A DNA stretch of 64,000 bases from Chitinivorax sp. PXF-14 (GTDB taxonomy: Bacteria; Pseudomonadota; Gammaproteobacteria; Burkholderiales; SCOH01), in assembly GCF_040812015.1 (NCBI RefSeq), contig NZ_JBFNXJ010000005.1, forward strand, positions 124,001 to 188,000, read 5' to 3'. Below the pieces are notes generated by a model. The model did not search any database. It was not told the origin of the DNA and worked only from the letters and a program-made list of their open reading frames with translations. Of this stretch, positions 1 through 10,501 are shown piece by piece. Each line of letters begins with the position of its first letter. Position 1 is the stretch's first letter. The position numbers and the translations under genes are program-made.

Positions 1-442
1 CGCCGATCAGGTCCTCGCTCGGCCAGTTGAACCAGCCGAGCCCCGACAGCTGATGGTGGATGCGGATCAGCGAGGGCACGATGACATCGCGCTGGAAGTC
101 GTGATGCAACTCGGCGAGCTTTGGGTCGCGCTCGACAAAGCCGGGCAGATCGTAGAACAGGAAGCGGTAGCGCCACAGGGTATCGAACACGGCATCGAGA
201 TAGTTCGACAGGAAATCCGAGGTGACTTCCGCTGCCATCGGCGCCTGCAGGCGCTTGCTCATGTAGTCGCGATACTCGGTGAAAATATCGCGGATGATCT
301 CTTCCTTGTTGCGGAAATGGTAATACAGGTTACCCGGGCTGATGCCCAGGTTCGCCGCGATATGGTTGGTGGTGACCAGACGCTCGCTGTGCTCGTTGAA
401 GAGCTGCAAGCCGCTCTGGATGATGCGGTCGCGTGTCTTCAT
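1..442 (-). CDS. TetR-family transcriptional regulator (partial, 3' end outside window)
   Basis: The gene runs off the left edge; about 147 codons are visible. It opens MKTRDRIIQSGLQLFNEHSE and carries a typical TetR helix-turn-helix around residues 25-45 (TTNHIAANLGISPGNLYYHF), followed by the start of a helical ligand-binding domain. TetR proteins are dimeric repressors released from DNA by a small ligand. The start at 442 is supported by a GGGAGA ribosome-binding site 8 bases upstream. The ligand and target cannot be told from this part. The 241 bases between it and the next gene hold its promoter region but no clear operator. Confidence 0.9.
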   Translation of the reverse strand, partial: MKTRDRIIQSGLQLFNEHSERLVTTNHIAANLGISPGNLYYHFRNKEEIIRDIFTEYRDYMSKRLQAPMAAEVTSDFLSNYLDAVFDTLWRYRFLFYDLPGFVERDPKLAELHHDFQRDVIVPSLIRIHHQLSGLGWFNWPSEDLIG

Positions 443-683
443 TATCCAACTCTCCCAAGGGGTTATTCGTTTCCGCCGGTGCCAGGAAGCGCGCGCGGCC
501 TGGTGGCTGGCGGCGATTCCCGGGTTTTATTGCATAGCAGCATAGACGAAGGATAAGGGAGTTGCCGGGACTTTGGCTAGGCAAAACGCGCCAAATGACA
601 TTCGCATTTTTTGATATATCGCCACCGTCCCGGCCCCCGCGTCGGGCCACTGCAGCAGCGGCTCCGCGGCGGCGCCTGCCGCA

Positions 684-2315
684 CTAGACCTCGTATTGCG
701 TCACCGCCTTGCGCATGCGCAGCACCATCTGGTCGAGCACCGCCGCCATCTGCTGTGTTTGTTGCACCGACACCACATTGCGCTCGGTCATCGCGGCAAC
801 GCGCTCGACATTCTGCGCCATCACGTTCATCGCGCTGCTTTGTTCGGCCGACGACAGCGAGATGTGGGCCACCCTGGAGATCGCGTGTTCCATCTGCTCG
901 TTGATCCGCTGCAAGGCGCCCTGGGCGTCGCGTACCAGCGTGACGGCATGGCCCACCTGGCCGGCACCGGCACGCATGCCGCTGACGGCACGCTCGGAAT
1001 CGCGCTGGATCGCCACGATCAGCTTATCGATCTCCTGCGTCGCCTTACCGGTCCGCTCTGCCAGCTTGCGCACCTCGTCCGCCACGACGGCGAAACCGCG
1101 CCCCGATTCGCCCGCGCGCGCCGCCTCGATGGCCGCATTGAGCGCGAGCAGATTGGTCTGCTCGGCAATCTCCTTGATCGCGGCGGCAATCGCCCCGACC
1201 TCGGCCGAGCTGCGCCCCAGCGCCTCGACCTCTTCCGACGACGCCTTGACGGTTTCCGCCAGGCGCTCGATTTCCCGGCTGGCGCGCTCGGACAGCGTCG
1301 CCCCCTCCACCGCCGCCTGGCCGGTCTGCGACACACTATCCGAGGTAGTGCCGGCATTGCTGGCGACTTCCTGCACCGACACGCTGATCTGTTCGACCGC
1401 CGCAGCCGTCGAGGCCGTGGCCTCGTTCTGGATCTGCGCAGCCTGATGGATTTCCGACACGCCGCAATTCACCTCGCCGGTGGCCACGTGCACCTGCGAT
1501 ACCGCGTCGCCGATGCCTTGCACCGTCGCCTGTACCGACGACACGAAAGTACCGACCTGCCGCCCGATGGTGCCCACCACGTCGCGCCGCGACAGGTCGA
1601 AGCCGGATTTCAGGTTGCCCGACTCCAGCACATCGTCGAGATAGCCGCGCACCTGCCCCAAATCACGCTTGAGCCGTGGGACGAAGCTGAACAGCAGGTA
1701 GACACCGAACAGCAGGTTCAGCACCAGCAGCGTGTTGATCGCCGTCGCCCAGTCGGCGTGGCGCCATTGGGCCAGCGCCACGATCGCAGCCGTCAGCATC
1801 GGCAGCAGCGCGGCGCAGCTCAGCTGCACATGCAGGGCACCGAGCCAGTTGCGCCAGGCGGCCCGCTTGACAATGACGCGGCCGTTCTCGATGGCAAGCC
1901 GACTGTCGCCCTGCTTGATGCGCCGATAGGCGTCGGTCGCCGCCTCGATCTCGTCCCGTGTGGGCCGTGTGCGCACCGACTGGTAGCCGACGATCTGACC
2001 GTTTTCGCGCACGGGCGACGCATTCGCCACCACCCAGTAATAGCCGCCGTCCTTGCGCAGGTTCTTGATCACGCCGCGCCATGGCCTGCCGGCCTTGAGC
2101 GAGTGCCAGAGGTCGGCAAACGCTTCTTTCGGCATGTCCGGGTGGCGCACCAGATTGTGCGGTTGCCCGACCATTTCTTCCTGCTTGTAGCCGCATATAT
2201 CGGCAAAAGCCTGGTTGGCTTCGACGATATAGCTTTTCAAATCCGTGCGCGAATAGATGAATACCCCGTCTGGAAGGACGGTTTCAACATTCGTCGGCGT
2301 CACCTTGCTGGCCAT
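684..2315 (-). CDS. PAS-domain methyl-accepting chemotaxis protein (Aer-like)
   Basis: 543 residues. An N-terminal PAS domain (about residues 10-120, with the [22 protein letters not shown] core) is followed by two membrane segments near 157-183 and 192-213, a HAMP-like linker, and a complete methyl-accepting signalling domain. The highly conserved hairpin tip ([20 protein letters not shown] and [13 protein letters not shown]) lies at 382-422. The layout matches Aer-type receptors, which sense redox or energy state through a cytoplasmic PAS domain and signal to CheA/CheW; whether FAD is bound cannot be seen. The two membrane segments enclose only a few periplasmic residues, which fits internal sensing. 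A GAGGA site precedes the ATG by 7 bases. It is a single-gene unit, with no che genes nearby. Confidence 0.93.
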   Translation of the reverse strand: MASKVTPTNVETVLPDGVFIYSRTDLKSYIVEANQAFADICGYKQEEMVGQPHNLVRHPDMPKEAFADLWHSLKAGRPWRGVIKNLRKDGGYYWVVANASPVRENGQIVGYQSVRTRPTRDEIEAATDAYRRIKQGDSRLAIENGRVIVKRAAWRNWLGALHVQLSCAALLPMLTAAIVALAQWRHADWATAINTLLVLNLLFGVYLLFSFVPRLKRDLGQVRGYLDDVLESGNLKSGFDLSRRDVVGTIGRQVGTFVSSVQATVQGIGDAVSQVHVATGEVNCGVSEIHQAAQIQNEATASTAAAVEQISVSVQEVASNAGTTSDSVSQTGQAAVEGATLSERASREIERLAETVKASSEEVEALGRSSAEVGAIAAAIKEIAEQTNLLALNAAIEAARAGESGRGFAVVADEVRKLAERTGKATQEIDKLIVAIQRDSERAVSGMRAGAGQVGHAVTLVRDAQGALQRINEQMEHAISRVAHISLSSAEQSSAMNVMAQNVERVAAMTERNVVSVQQTQQMAAVLDQMVLRMRKAVTQYEV

Positions 2316-2482
2316 TCTCGTTCCTCGTTGGTGTGGCTATCTTAATTAGCCATTCATAATATTATTCTCCAGTCAATTCGTTATACTCCTGACCACTGTC
2401 CAACAATATATTCACTTGGAACTATTGTCTGGCTCTAATTTTGGTAGTAGGTCAGATGGCCTGATTGGTAGCCGTCCTGGCG

Positions 2483-2512
2483 AAAAAAATGGAGGCGTGT
2501 TCACGCCTCCAT
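2483..2512 (-). terminator. Intrinsic terminator of the sugar ABC operon
   Basis: An 11-base perfect inverted repeat (arms 2489-2499 and 2502-2512, ATGGAGGCGTG) is followed on the minus strand by seven T residues (2483-2489 read in reverse). It lies 50 bases after the kinase stop codon, at the end of the operon. Confidence 0.85.
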
Positions 2513-2561
2513 GAAGCTTCACCGGTATGGCCAGTGAAAGTGACAGACTTGAGATGCGGGG

Positions 2562-3464
2562 TCAGGCCGCGAGCAGGCGTTCGACCTCACCCCGCGCCGG
2601 CGCATACGCGCCCGCGCGGGTGGCCGCCAGGCCTGCCGTGGCGGCGGCGTAAGCGAGATGCTGGACTTCGCTCGCGGCCGGGCGCGACAGCAGGCTCGCC
2701 ATCCAGCCGCCGATGGCGGCATCGCCACAGCCGACGGTATCGGCCACCTGCACGCGAAACGCCGGCTGACGCCACCCGTTTCCCTGGTGCAGCAGCGCCA
2801 TGCCATCCGCCCCGCAGGTCAGCAGGATAGCCGCTTGCGGGGCCATGGCCTGCAGCGCCTGCAGGCCGGCGTCGGGGCTCAGGCCGGGGAACAGGCCACC
2901 CAGATCTTCGTCCGATACCTTGATGAAGTCAGCGAGGCCCGCCATGGTGTCGAGAATCGGTCGATAGGCCGGGTCGCGCATCGGCGAGCGGAAATTGGGG
3001 TCGAAGGCGATGCGCTTGCCGGCTGCATGTGCCGCCACCGCCTCGGCCACCAGCTTGTCGGCGAGCGGCTGGCGCGCCAGGCTGATGCAGCCGAAATGCA
3101 CGATCTCCGCATCGCTGCGCCAGCCCGCAGGCAAGCTGCTCGGGTCGAAGTGCAGGTCAGCGCTGTCGCCGCCGACGAAAAAGTACTGCGGCGGATGCTG
3201 GGACGGCACCATGGCCAGCAGCGGCGGCTTGTCCAGCTGCTGCAGAAAGCGCATGTCAAGGCCGGCCAGCTGCGTGAGCCGGGCCAGTTCCTGGCCGAAC
3301 AGGTCGGTGCTGACCGCGCCGGCGTAGGCCGTGGGCACGCCCAACTGAGCCCCGACGCGGGCCACGTTCCAGCAGGCGCCGCCGGCTACGGCCAGCCAGC
3401 GGCCGTCGTCCTGGCGAATGAAGTCGGTGAGCGCCTCACCGAATACCACGTAACGAGGGTTCAT
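2562..3464 (-). CDS. PfkB-family sugar kinase (probable fructokinase)
   Basis: About 300 residues from the ATG at 3464; a longer reading from 3497 lacks a ribosome-binding site. The N-terminus has the PfkB GGACWNVARVGAQLG glycine-rich motif, and the C-terminus the DTVGCGDAAIGGW signature with the catalytic Asp; Cys replaces the usual Ala of DTxGAGD. PfkB kinases phosphorylate sugars at a terminal hydroxyl using ATP. As the last gene after a RbsB/A/C-type importer it would phosphorylate the incoming sugar; fructose is the likeliest substrate by family resemblance, but ribose or another pentose/hexose is possible. It is 78 bases downstream of the permease and ends just before a strong terminator. 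Confidence 0.88.
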   Translation of the reverse strand: MNPRYVVFGEALTDFIRQDDGRWLAVAGGACWNVARVGAQLGVPTAYAGAVSTDLFGQELARLTQLAGLDMRFLQQLDKPPLLAMVPSQHPPQYFFVGGDSADLHFDPSSLPAGWRSDAEIVHFGCISLARQPLADKLVAEAVAAHAAGKRIAFDPNFRSPMRDPAYRPILDTMAGLADFIKVSDEDLGGLFPGLSPDAGLQALQAMAPQAAILLTCGADGMALLHQGNGWRQPAFRVQVADTVGCGDAAIGGWMASLLSRPAASEVQHLAYAAATAGLAATRAGAYAPARGEVERLLAA

Positions 3465-3542
3465 CTGTCGTATATCTGCTTCGAGTGTACCCGCCACGGC
3501 TTGCCGCTGCGGCGGGTGGGTTGTTGGAGTGATCGAGGCGGC

Positions 3543-4604
3543 TCAGCTCACCCCGCTGTGTTTCTGGCGCCACTTGTCGAGCACCACGGCGAGCACGATG
3601 ACCACGCCCTTGGCCACATACTGCCAGAACGACGACACGCCGAGGATGGTCAGGCCGTTGTTCATCACGCCGATGATCAGGGCGCCGATCACCGTACCCC
3701 AGATCGAGCCGACGCCGCCCATCAGGCTGGTGCCGCCAAGCACCACGGCGGCGATCGCATCGAGCTCGTAACCCGTGCCCCAGTTGCCGTTGGCGCCATA
3801 CAGGCGGCTTGCCGACATGGCGCCGCCCAAGCCCGCGAACAGGCCGCTGATCGCATACACGAACAGCAGTACCACGCCGACCTTGATGCCGGTCAGCCGG
3901 GCCGCCTGCGGATTGCCGCCCACGGCGTAGATGTGCAGGCCGAGCACGGTGCGGCGCAGGATGAACCACGACAGCACCACCACCGCTGCGGCCACCCACA
4001 CCAGCCAGGGCAGGCCAAGCAGGCTGCCGTTGCCGAGCCATTCGAACGACGGGATGTCGCGGTTCAGCACCGTGGTGCCGTCGGCGAACAGGTAGGCGGC
4101 GCCGCGCAGGGCCGTCATCGTGCCGAGCGTGACCACGAAGGGATTGATGCCGAGAAACGCCACCATCGCCCCGTTCAACGCGCCCATGGCGAGCCCCGCC
4201 AGCAGGAAGGCAGGCAGGGCCAGCCCCGGCATGTGCTCGGGCAGCGAGGTGAGCATGCCCAGCACCGCCGCGACGGCAAGCACCGAACCGACCGACAGGT
4301 CGATGCCCGCGGTGAGGATGACGAAGGTCATGCCCGATGCCAGCACCAGGTTGATCGAGGTCTGGCGCAGGATGTTCATCGTGTTGTCGAGCGTCATGAA
4401 GTTCGACGTGCCATCGTCGCTCAGGTAGCGCGTCAGCGCATAGAAGGCGATGTAGAGGACGATCAGCACCGGCAGCATGCCGACACGGCGGAATAGCTGG
4501 CCCATGTTTTGTCTCCAGTTGGTCTTGTGTTGGCCGGCTACGCCGGCGGTCTGCCTCATGTCTTGCGGCGCCGCGCTCGCGACGGCCGATGCGTAGGTTC
4601 TCAT
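3543..4604 (-). CDS. Sugar ABC transporter permease (RbsC/FrcC family)
   Basis: 353 residues from 4604, where the ATG overlaps the ATPase stop codon (ATGA) and is preceded by GGAGG, so translation is probably coupled. An internal ATG at 4505 with its own GGAGAC site would give a 320-residue protein of the usual RbsC length. Some ten hydrophobic segments follow, with the BPD_transp_2 pattern: [19 protein letters not shown] near the N-terminal third and the [16 protein letters not shown] loop near the C-terminus. It forms the inner-membrane channel of the importer together with the upstream ATPase and periplasmic binding protein. Confidence 0.93.
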   Translation of the reverse strand: MRTYASAVASAAPQDMRQTAGVAGQHKTNWRQNMGQLFRRVGMLPVLIVLYIAFYALTRYLSDDGTSNFMTLDNTMNILRQTSINLVLASGMTFVILTAGIDLSVGSVLAVAAVLGMLTSLPEHMPGLALPAFLLAGLAMGALNGAMVAFLGINPFVVTLGTMTALRGAAYLFADGTTVLNRDIPSFEWLGNGSLLGLPWLVWVAAAVVVLSWFILRRTVLGLHIYAVGGNPQAARLTGIKVGVVLLFVYAISGLFAGLGGAMSASRLYGANGNWGTGYELDAIAAVVLGGTSLMGGVGSIWGTVIGALIIGVMNNGLTILGVSSFWQYVAKGVVIVLAVVLDKWRQKHSGVS

Positions 4605-6100
4605 GCTGCCTCCGTATGGGTGGCGAGCATCATGATCGCCTCCTGGTTCACGGCATCGCCGGCGAGCTCGCCGACCAGTACGCCTTCGCGCATCACCGCC
4701 ACGCGGTGGCTGATGCCCATCACCTCGGGCAGCTCGCTCGAGATGCAGATCACGGCCACGCCTTCGGCCGCCAGCTCATGGATGATGCGATAGATTTCCG
4801 CCTTGGCGCCGACATCGACGCCGCGCGTCGGCTCGTCGAGAATCAGCACCCTGGGTTTGATGGCGAGCCAGCGCGCCAGCAAGAGCTTCTGCTGGTTGCC
4901 GCCGGACAGGCCGCCGACGATGCCCTCCGGCCCCGGCACCTTGACTGCCAGGCGCCCGATTGCATCCTGCGTCAGCTTGCGCAGCGCCGGGTGATCGAGC
5001 ACGCCGGCCCGCGCATGCTGCTTGAGCACATTCATCGCGGTATTGGCGGTGGCGGACAGCTGCAGGAACAGCCCCTGCCCCTTGCGGTCCTCCGGCACAT
5101 AGCCGATGCCGAGGCGGATCGCATCGAGCGGCTCGCGGATGTCCACCTCGCGGCCATCGAGCCGGATCGTGCCGGCCTGCCTGGCGTCGGCGCCGAAGAT
5201 CATGCGCGCCAGCTCGGTACGCCCGGCGCCGATCAGCCCGGCGAGCCCGAGCACTTCGCCGGCATGCACGCGCAGCGACGCATGCCTGACCTTGGCGCTG
5301 CTGAAGCCTTCCACCTCGAGCCGCAGCGGGCCGATGGTGGCGTTGTTCTTGTGCTGATAGAAATCGTCGAGCGGCCGCCCGACCATCATCTGCACGATCT
5401 TCTCCGGCGACGACTCGGCGCGCGGCATGCTGCCGACGTAGCCGCCATCGCGCAGCACCGCGATGCGGTCGGCCAGCAGGTTGACCTCGGCCATGCGGTG
5501 GCTGATGTAGATGATCGCGATACCCTCCGCGCGCAGCTTGCGGATCACCTCGAACAGGCGCTCCGTCTCGCGGTCGGACAGCGCCGCCGTCGGCTCGTCC
5601 ATGATCAGCACGCGGCTCTTGTGGATCAGCGCCCGCGCGATCTCCACCTGCTGCTGGTCGGCGATGCACAGCCGGCTCGCGGGCGTAGTGGCCGAAAAGC
5701 GTGCGCCGAGGCTCGCCAGCACTTCTTCGGCGCGGCGATTCATCTCGCCCTCGTTGACGCGGCCAAAGCGGCCGCGCGGCTCGGCCCCCATGAAGATGTT
5801 CTGCGCCACCGTCATGTTCGCGGCGATGGCGAGTTCCTGGTAGATCAGGTTGATGCCGGCCGCGCGCGCATCGGTGGGCGACTCGATGCGCACCGGGCGG
5901 CCGTCCAGCCTGATTTCCCCGGCGTCGGGCTGATACACGCCGGAGAGTATCTTCATCAGCGTGCTCTTGCCCGCGCCGTTTTCGCCCATCAACGCCAGCA
6001 CCTCGTGGCTGCGGGCAGCGAGCTGCACCTGGTCGAGCGCCCGCGTCGCGCCGAAGCGCTTGCAGATACCCGACATCTCCAACACGATTTGACTCATCAT
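4601..6100 (-). CDS. Sugar ABC transporter ATP-binding protein (RbsA family, two nucleotide-binding domains)
   Basis: About 499 residues. The open frame extends upstream to 6280 but an AAGGA site points to the double ATG at 6100/6097. The first nucleotide-binding domain has Walker [10 protein letters not shown] (about residue 39), a signature region [13 protein letters not shown] and Walker [13 protein letters not shown]. The second has a degenerate P-loop ([15 protein letters not shown]), a good LSGGNQQK signature and [15 protein letters not shown]. This asymmetry is normal for RbsA/XylG/MglA-type ATPases, which power import of monosaccharides. It overlaps the permease gene by 4 bases and follows the binding-protein gene by 85 bases. 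Confidence 0.94.
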   Translation of the reverse strand: MMSQIVLEMSGICKRFGATRALDQVQLAARSHEVLALMGENGAGKSTLMKILSGVYQPDAGEIRLDGRPVRIESPTDARAAGINLIYQELAIAANMTVAQNIFMGAEPRGRFGRVNEGEMNRRAEEVLASLGARFSATTPASRLCIADQQQVEIARALIHKSRVLIMDEPTAALSDRETERLFEVIRKLRAEGIAIIYISHRMAEVNLLADRIAVLRDGGYVGSMPRAESSPEKIVQMMVGRPLDDFYQHKNNATIGPLRLEVEGFSSAKVRHASLRVHAGEVLGLAGLIGAGRTELARMIFGADARQAGTIRLDGREVDIREPLDAIRLGIGYVPEDRKGQGLFLQLSATANTAMNVLKQHARAGVLDHPALRKLTQDAIGRLAVKVPGPEGIVGGLSGGNQQKLLLARWLAIKPRVLILDEPTRGVDVGAKAEIYRIIHELAAEGVAVICISSELPEVMGISHRVAVMREGVLVGELAGDAVNQEAIMMLATHTEAA

Positions 6101-6185
6101 GTTTCCTTGTCGACCGGCCAGCAGCGGGGCGACCGCGCGGGCCCGGGAAATGGGCTGGCGGCATGGGGCCGCCAGCGGCAGGCGA

Positions 6186-7127
6186 TCAGTTCTTGGTCCA
6201 GCCCTGATAGCTGGCGATGTTGTCCTTGGTGATCGGCGGCGTCGGCAACAGCAGCGTCGGCTGGGCCGGGCGCTTGCCATTCATGATGTCGTAGCCGACG
6301 CGGATCGCTTCGGATGCCATCTTGTAGGGGTTTTGCGCGGTCGACACCGCAAACAGCCCCTTCTTGTCCTTGAGTGCGCTCTCGGCATCGGGCGCACCAT
6401 CCACCGAGGCGATCAGCTTGAGCTCGGCGCGGCCGGCCTGCTTGACGGCCAGCTCAGCGCCGATCGCGGTCGGGTCATTGATGGCGAACACGCCGTCGAT
6501 CTTCGGGTGGGCGGTCAGCAGATTGGCCATCACCTCCATCCCGCCATCGCGGCTGCCCTTGGCATCCTGGTTGTCGGACAGCACCTTGATGCCGGGGAAC
6601 CCCGCCAGCACCTTCTTGCAGCCCTTCACGCGGTCGATCACCGAGGTCACCGGCGGGCCGTTGACGATCACCACATTGCCCTTGCCGCCGAGCTTCTGCG
6701 CCAGAAAGCGACACGATTCGGAGCCCGCCATGGCGTTGTCGGACATTACCGTCGCATCGGCGCCTTCCGCCCCCACATCCACCGCCATCACCACGATGCC
6801 GGCGGCGCGCGCCTTCTGCAGCGCCGGCGCAATACCCTTCGGGTCGGCCGCGTTGACGAGAATGATGTCCACCTTGTTGGCGATGAAATTCTCGATCTGG
6901 CCGACCTGGGTGTTGAGGTCGTACTTGCTCGATACCGTGGTGACCTTGACGTTGGCGCCGGCAATCTTTTTAGCCGAATCTTCCGCGCCGCGGCCGATGG
7001 CGACGAAGAACGGGTTGGCCAGGTCCCCCACGGTGACGCCGACGGACTTCAGCGGGCGCGCGGCCATGGCCGGGGCGGCAAGGCCCGTGATGACAGCGGC
7101 GGCAAGCAATGTGTAGGCGGTTTTCAT
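6186..7127 (-). CDS. Periplasmic sugar-binding protein (RbsB/FrcB family)
   Basis: 313 residues with a classic signal peptide (cleavage after about AMA, residue 22) and a type I periplasmic binding fold: [22 protein letters not shown] at the N-terminus, [22 protein letters not shown], and [20 protein letters not shown]. It captures the sugar in the periplasm and delivers it to the permease. GGAGA lies 4 bases from the ATG. It is the first gene of the operon (binding protein, ATPase, permease, kinase), a gene order seen in fructose (frc) and ribose-type importers. The sugar itself is not fixed by sequence alone. Confidence 0.93.
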   Translation of the reverse strand: MKTAYTLLAAAVITGLAAPAMAARPLKSVGVTVGDLANPFFVAIGRGAEDSAKKIAGANVKVTTVSSKYDLNTQVGQIENFIANKVDIILVNAADPKGIAPALQKARAAGIVVMAVDVGAEGADATVMSDNAMAGSESCRFLAQKLGGKGNVVIVNGPPVTSVIDRVKGCKKVLAGFPGIKVLSDNQDAKGSRDGGMEVMANLLTAHPKIDGVFAINDPTAIGAELAVKQAGRAELKLIASVDGAPDAESALKDKKGLFAVSTAQNPYKMASEAIRVGYDIMNGKRPAQPTLLLPTPPITKDNIASYQGWTKN

Positions 7128-7220
7128 GTTGTCTCCTGATATCTGATGAGTAGTCTCGACGCGGACGACGTCTGGCTCGCCACACCGAACTCAACGTAGG
7201 CCATCGCACCGATGGCAAAA

Positions 7221-7249
7221 ACTATACACGTGAAAATTTTTAACAACAA
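7221..7249 (-). promoter_or_regulatory. Sigma-70-type promoter of the sugar ABC operon
   Basis: On the minus strand TTGTTG (7244-7249) and TATAGT (7221-7226) are separated by exactly 17 bases, placing the transcript start about 90 bases before the binding-protein ATG. Confidence 0.6.
7223..7236. promoter_or_regulatory. Putative LacI-family operator overlapping the operon promoter
   Basis: TATACACGTGAAAA is an imperfect palindrome centred on the CG of CACGTG, the usual LacI-family symmetry. It overlaps the -10 box and spacer, where a bound repressor would block transcription. Confidence 0.4.
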
Positions 7250-7484
7250 GCCTACTCGTGAACATCAGGGATAGGTTATTTAGTTACCTTAAACTTAGCC
7301 AAAACTCGCCAACGCTAGGTAGCAAAATTTCACAAAGGCTAGAAAATTTGAGGGGGCCGCCCGCCACAACCATCGACAACATCAAAACTTGACGCTATAC
7401 AAATCGCCACAACACTGCTACGGCAGGCCATACCAACCAAAGCCAGCCCAGGCTTGAGCGAGGCAATGTCAACTTATTTTCACC

Positions 7485-7506
7485 TATAATTTGACACGTA
7501 AATAAT
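7485..7506 (+). promoter_or_regulatory. -10 element and second putative operator ahead of the LacI-type gene
   Basis: TATAAT at 7485-7490 is followed directly by TTGACACGTAAATAAT, which shares the ACACGT core with the site in the operon promoter; this suggests autoregulation. No convincing -35 box was found. Confidence 0.35.
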
Positions 7507-7520
7507 GTAGAATACCGGGC

Positions 7521-8600
7521 ATGAAGACCCCTCCTCCGCCCCCCATGCCCGAGCAGAGCGCCGGCCCTGCCGGCGACGGCAGCCTCGTCACCATGCATGA
7601 CGTCGCCCAGGCAGCCGGCCTGTCGCGCGCCACCGTATCGAAATACTTCAATGCCGACGACGGCCTCAAGGCCAGCACGCGCGCCAGGATCGAGAAGGCC
7701 TGCCGCGAGCTGGGCTATGTGCCGCAGATGCACGCGGTCAGCCTGGTCAAGGGCAAGTCCCACCTGGTGGGGGTAATCGTGCCGGCCATCGGCGAACCCT
7801 TCTTCGCCATGATGCTCGAGGTGCTGGAGCGCGAGGCGGCGCGGGTCGGCCTGCAACTGATCATCCAGAGCTCGAACAACGATCCGGCCCGCGAGGCCGC
7901 CGCCCTGCTCGCCTTCCGCGCGATGAAGCTGCATGGCGTGATCGTCACCGTGCTCGATGCCGAACAGAACCGGCCGCTGCTCGACAAACTGGAACAGGAG
8001 ATGCGCATCGTCCACCTCGACAGCTACCTGCACCCGAACTGCCATTACGTCATGAACGACAATGTGCAGAGCATCGGCCTGATGACCGAATACTTCCTCA
8101 GCCGCGGGCGGCGGCCCTGCTACCTGGGTGCGCCGAAGATCGCCAACCCGTCGCGCGACGAGCGGCTGGCGGGATATGTGCAGGCGATGGAAAGGGCTGG
8201 CGAGACACCGCGCGTGATCCCGGTCGACACGCAGGCCTCGACCTGGGCCTTCGAGGCCTATGCCTACGAGCAGACGCTGAACTGGCTCGGCAGCGGCGAA
8301 TGGCTCAAGGCCGAGATCGACGGCGTGATCTGCGCCACCGACCGGCTGGCGCTGGGGGTGATGCGCGCCTTCCGCAAGATCGGCAAGGAACCCGGCCGCG
8401 ACATCTGGATCAGCGGCCACGACGACCTGGGCTTCGCCGAATACATTCAGCCCGGCCTCACCACGCTGCGGCAGGACATCGACAGCATCGGCCGCGCCGC
8501 GATCGAATGCCTGCAACTGCCCGACGAGCACTTCAGCGCCGATCGCCCCTATTTCCAGCAGCGCTTTCCTGGGCGGCTGGTATTGCGCGAGTCGGCCTAG
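7521..8600 (+). CDS. LacI-family transcriptional regulator of the sugar operon
   Basis: 359 residues. After a short proline-rich N-terminus comes the LacI helix-turn-helix (VTMHDVAQAAGLSRATVSKYFN, residues 23-44) with the hinge around residues 55-80, then a periplasmic-binding-protein-like sensor domain (VGVIVPAIGEPFFAMML, GVICATDRLALGVMRAF). LacI proteins are dimers or tetramers that bind palindromic operators and respond to a sugar or sugar phosphate. It is transcribed away from the sugar importer, so it very probably controls that operon and possibly itself. The KYFN at the recognition helix end replaces the common RVLN; this may change operator preference. Confidence 0.92.
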   Translation: MKTPPPPPMPEQSAGPAGDGSLVTMHDVAQAAGLSRATVSKYFNADDGLKASTRARIEKACRELGYVPQMHAVSLVKGKSHLVGVIVPAIGEPFFAMMLEVLEREAARVGLQLIIQSSNNDPAREAAALLAFRAMKLHGVIVTVLDAEQNRPLLDKLEQEMRIVHLDSYLHPNCHYVMNDNVQSIGLMTEYFLSRGRRPCYLGAPKIANPSRDERLAGYVQAMERAGETPRVIPVDTQASTWAFEAYAYEQTLNWLGSGEWLKAEIDGVICATDRLALGVMRAFRKIGKEPGRDIWISGHDDLGFAEYIQPGLTTLRQDIDSIGRAAIECLQLPDEHFSADRPYFQQRFPGRLVLRESA

Positions 8601-8840
8601 GGCTGGGTGACGCTACCCGCAGCGCTGTGCCGCGTTGATGTGCCGGCGGGATGACGTACCGGTGTCGATGAGCAAGCCTGCGCGATGGGGGCTCAGCAGC
8701 CCGCCCTGTTCGCGCCGCGAACCCGCCCGCAGGCAGCGCCCATCGGCCAGCCCAGCCGGCTTAGTGCATGGGGCCGGCGCCATGCAAAGACAGCGGCACC
8801 CAATAGGGCGACGGCCCCGTAACCGGCGCCCGCCGCCGAC

Positions 8841-10412
8841 TCAGTAACGATACTGCTCCACCGCCGCACGCATCTGCCCGGCCAGGCCATCCAGCTCGTC
8901 GGCCGTCGAGGCCGTCTCGTTGGCAGCCTGACTGCCCTGGCGCGCCAGGCTGGCGATATGTTCGACGCGCGTGGCGATCGCGCTGCTGGCGCGGCTGTTG
9001 GCCTGCATCGCCTGCGAGATGTCGGCCACCACCTGCAAGGTGCGGTCGGCCGCCTGCTGGATCTGCACCACGGTGTCGCCGACAGTGCGGGCCTGCAACA
9101 CCCCTTCATCGACACGCGCGACGGCTTTCTGCATTTCCTGGGCGGCACGCATCGATTCATCCTGGGTGCGTGCGATGATCTGCGAGATCTGCGTCGTCGA
9201 CTGGGCGGTGCGCTCGGCCAGCTTGCGCACCTCGTCCGCCACCACCGAGAAGCCGCGCCCGGCCCCGCCGGCCCGTGCGGCCTCGATGGCCGCGTTGAGC
9301 GCCAGCAGATTGGTCTGCTCGGCCACCTCGCGGATCACCAGCAGCACCTGCGAAATCTGCCGGCTCTCGGTCTCCAGCGCCGCGATCTGGCTCGATGCAG
9401 CGCCGACGGCCTCGGCGATCTCGTGAATGTTCTTCACGCTGGCGGCGATCACGCTCGCGCCATTGCGCGCCAGCTCGCCCGACTGGCTGGCCAGCTGGTG
9501 GGTCTCGGCGGTGTGCGACGACTCGGCCAGCGCATGCGCGCTGTCGGTCAGCCGCCGTGCGGCGTCGCCCATCTTGCGCATATTGGCCTGCATCGCGCCG
9601 AGCAGATTGTTGAAGACACCCGCCATGGCGCCCAGTTCGTCCCGCCGCTCGGCCGGCAGGCGGCGCGATAGGTCGAGGTCGCCGGCAATCGCCGCCACGG
9701 TGCGCTGCATCGCCTGCAGCTGGGTGACGATGCTCCTGCCGAACAGCCAGGCAGCAATCCCCACCGCCGCCGCGCCCAGCACGATCAGGCTGATCTGCTG
9801 CCACACGGCGGCATGCCAGGCCGCCTCGGCGCCCTGCTGCTCATTCCGGGCGTCGCCATCGGCGCGAGCCACCAGTCTGGCGAGCGCGAGCTCGGCCTGC
9901 TCGGCGGCCTGAGCCGCCGTCGTCGTGGCGAGCTTGAGCGCGGCCTGGTTATCGCCGCTCTCGGACTTGAGCCGGATCTGCTCGTGAACCTCGCGATAAG
10001 CCTTGAACTGGGCGGTAAAGCTGTCGAGCAGCGCGCGGTCGCCCGCCATGTAATGGTGTTGCGCCAGCTTGTGCAATTGCGCGTCGATCGCCTGCTCACG
10101 TGCTTCGAGCTGCTTCTGGATCGACTCCATGCGATCGGGGTCGATTTCGAGGATGTGCTGGTAGCCGAGAATGCGCACCTCGTGGAACATCGCCTTCATC
10201 TGGTCGATGCCCTGCAGGCGCTCCACCGCGAGCACGGTAACGCTGGCCACGGCCTGGTTGAGCCGGCTCATTTGAAACAGCGATACCGCGCCGACCATCA
10301 ACGAAGACAACAAGGCAAAAGCAGCAAACAGATAGATCCGGGCACGGATGGTCATGACGGGTGGGGAGCGATAAAAGATTCGTAAATCATAATTTGCTAA
10401 TATTAAAAACAT
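8841..10412 (-). CDS. Methyl-accepting chemotaxis protein with four-helix-bundle-like sensor
   Basis: About 523 residues from the ATG at 10412, which has a strong GAGGAG site 7 bases upstream; a shorter start at 10355 ([10 protein letters not shown]) is the more typical N-terminus for the family. One membrane segment near the N-terminus ([21 protein letters not shown]), a helical periplasmic region of about 150 residues, a second membrane segment ([19 protein letters not shown]), HAMP and a full signalling domain with the [20 protein letters not shown] tip. It would sense a periplasmic ligand and feed the Che pathway. No chemotaxis genes adjoin it; a secreted binding protein is divergently transcribed next door. 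Confidence 0.92.
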   Translation of the reverse strand: MFLILANYDLRIFYRSPPVMTIRARIYLFAAFALLSSLMVGAVSLFQMSRLNQAVASVTVLAVERLQGIDQMKAMFHEVRILGYQHILEIDPDRMESIQKQLEAREQAIDAQLHKLAQHHYMAGDRALLDSFTAQFKAYREVHEQIRLKSESGDNQAALKLATTTAAQAAEQAELALARLVARADGDARNEQQGAEAAWHAAVWQQISLIVLGAAAVGIAAWLFGRSIVTQLQAMQRTVAAIAGDLDLSRRLPAERRDELGAMAGVFNNLLGAMQANMRKMGDAARRLTDSAHALAESSHTAETHQLASQSGELARNGASVIAASVKNIHEIAEAVGAASSQIAALETESRQISQVLLVIREVAEQTNLLALNAAIEAARAGGAGRGFSVVADEVRKLAERTAQSTTQISQIIARTQDESMRAAQEMQKAVARVDEGVLQARTVGDTVVQIQQAADRTLQVVADISQAMQANSRASSAIATRVEHIASLARQGSQAANETASTADELDGLAGQMRAAVEQYRY

Positions 10413-10501
10413 GTGACATCTCCTCACCGCCTACCGCCTGGGCGCGTCGCCAGAGGCCTGCCTATACTGATGGTACTAACAACTTGTAAATTGATTTCCA
10501 C

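Larger units (their letters stand above)
7128..7520. promoter_or_regulatory. Divergent control region between sugar operon and LacI-type regulator
   Basis: This 393-base region becomes AT-rich from about 7215 to 7510, unlike the surrounding genes. It holds a good minus-strand promoter for the transport operon, two related ACACGT-containing sites, and a TATAAT element ahead of the regulator. Apart from these I see no gene or RNA in it. Confidence 0.75.

Noticed and set aside
53-556. Plus-strand frame at the left edge
   Set aside because: Opposite the TetR gene, which has a proper helix-turn-helix and ribosome-binding site.
8601-8840. Terminator or gene between the LacI-type gene and the second chemoreceptor
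   Set aside because: A TGCATGG/CCATGCA hairpin (8765-8786) is present but lacks a T run, and no frame looks coding.
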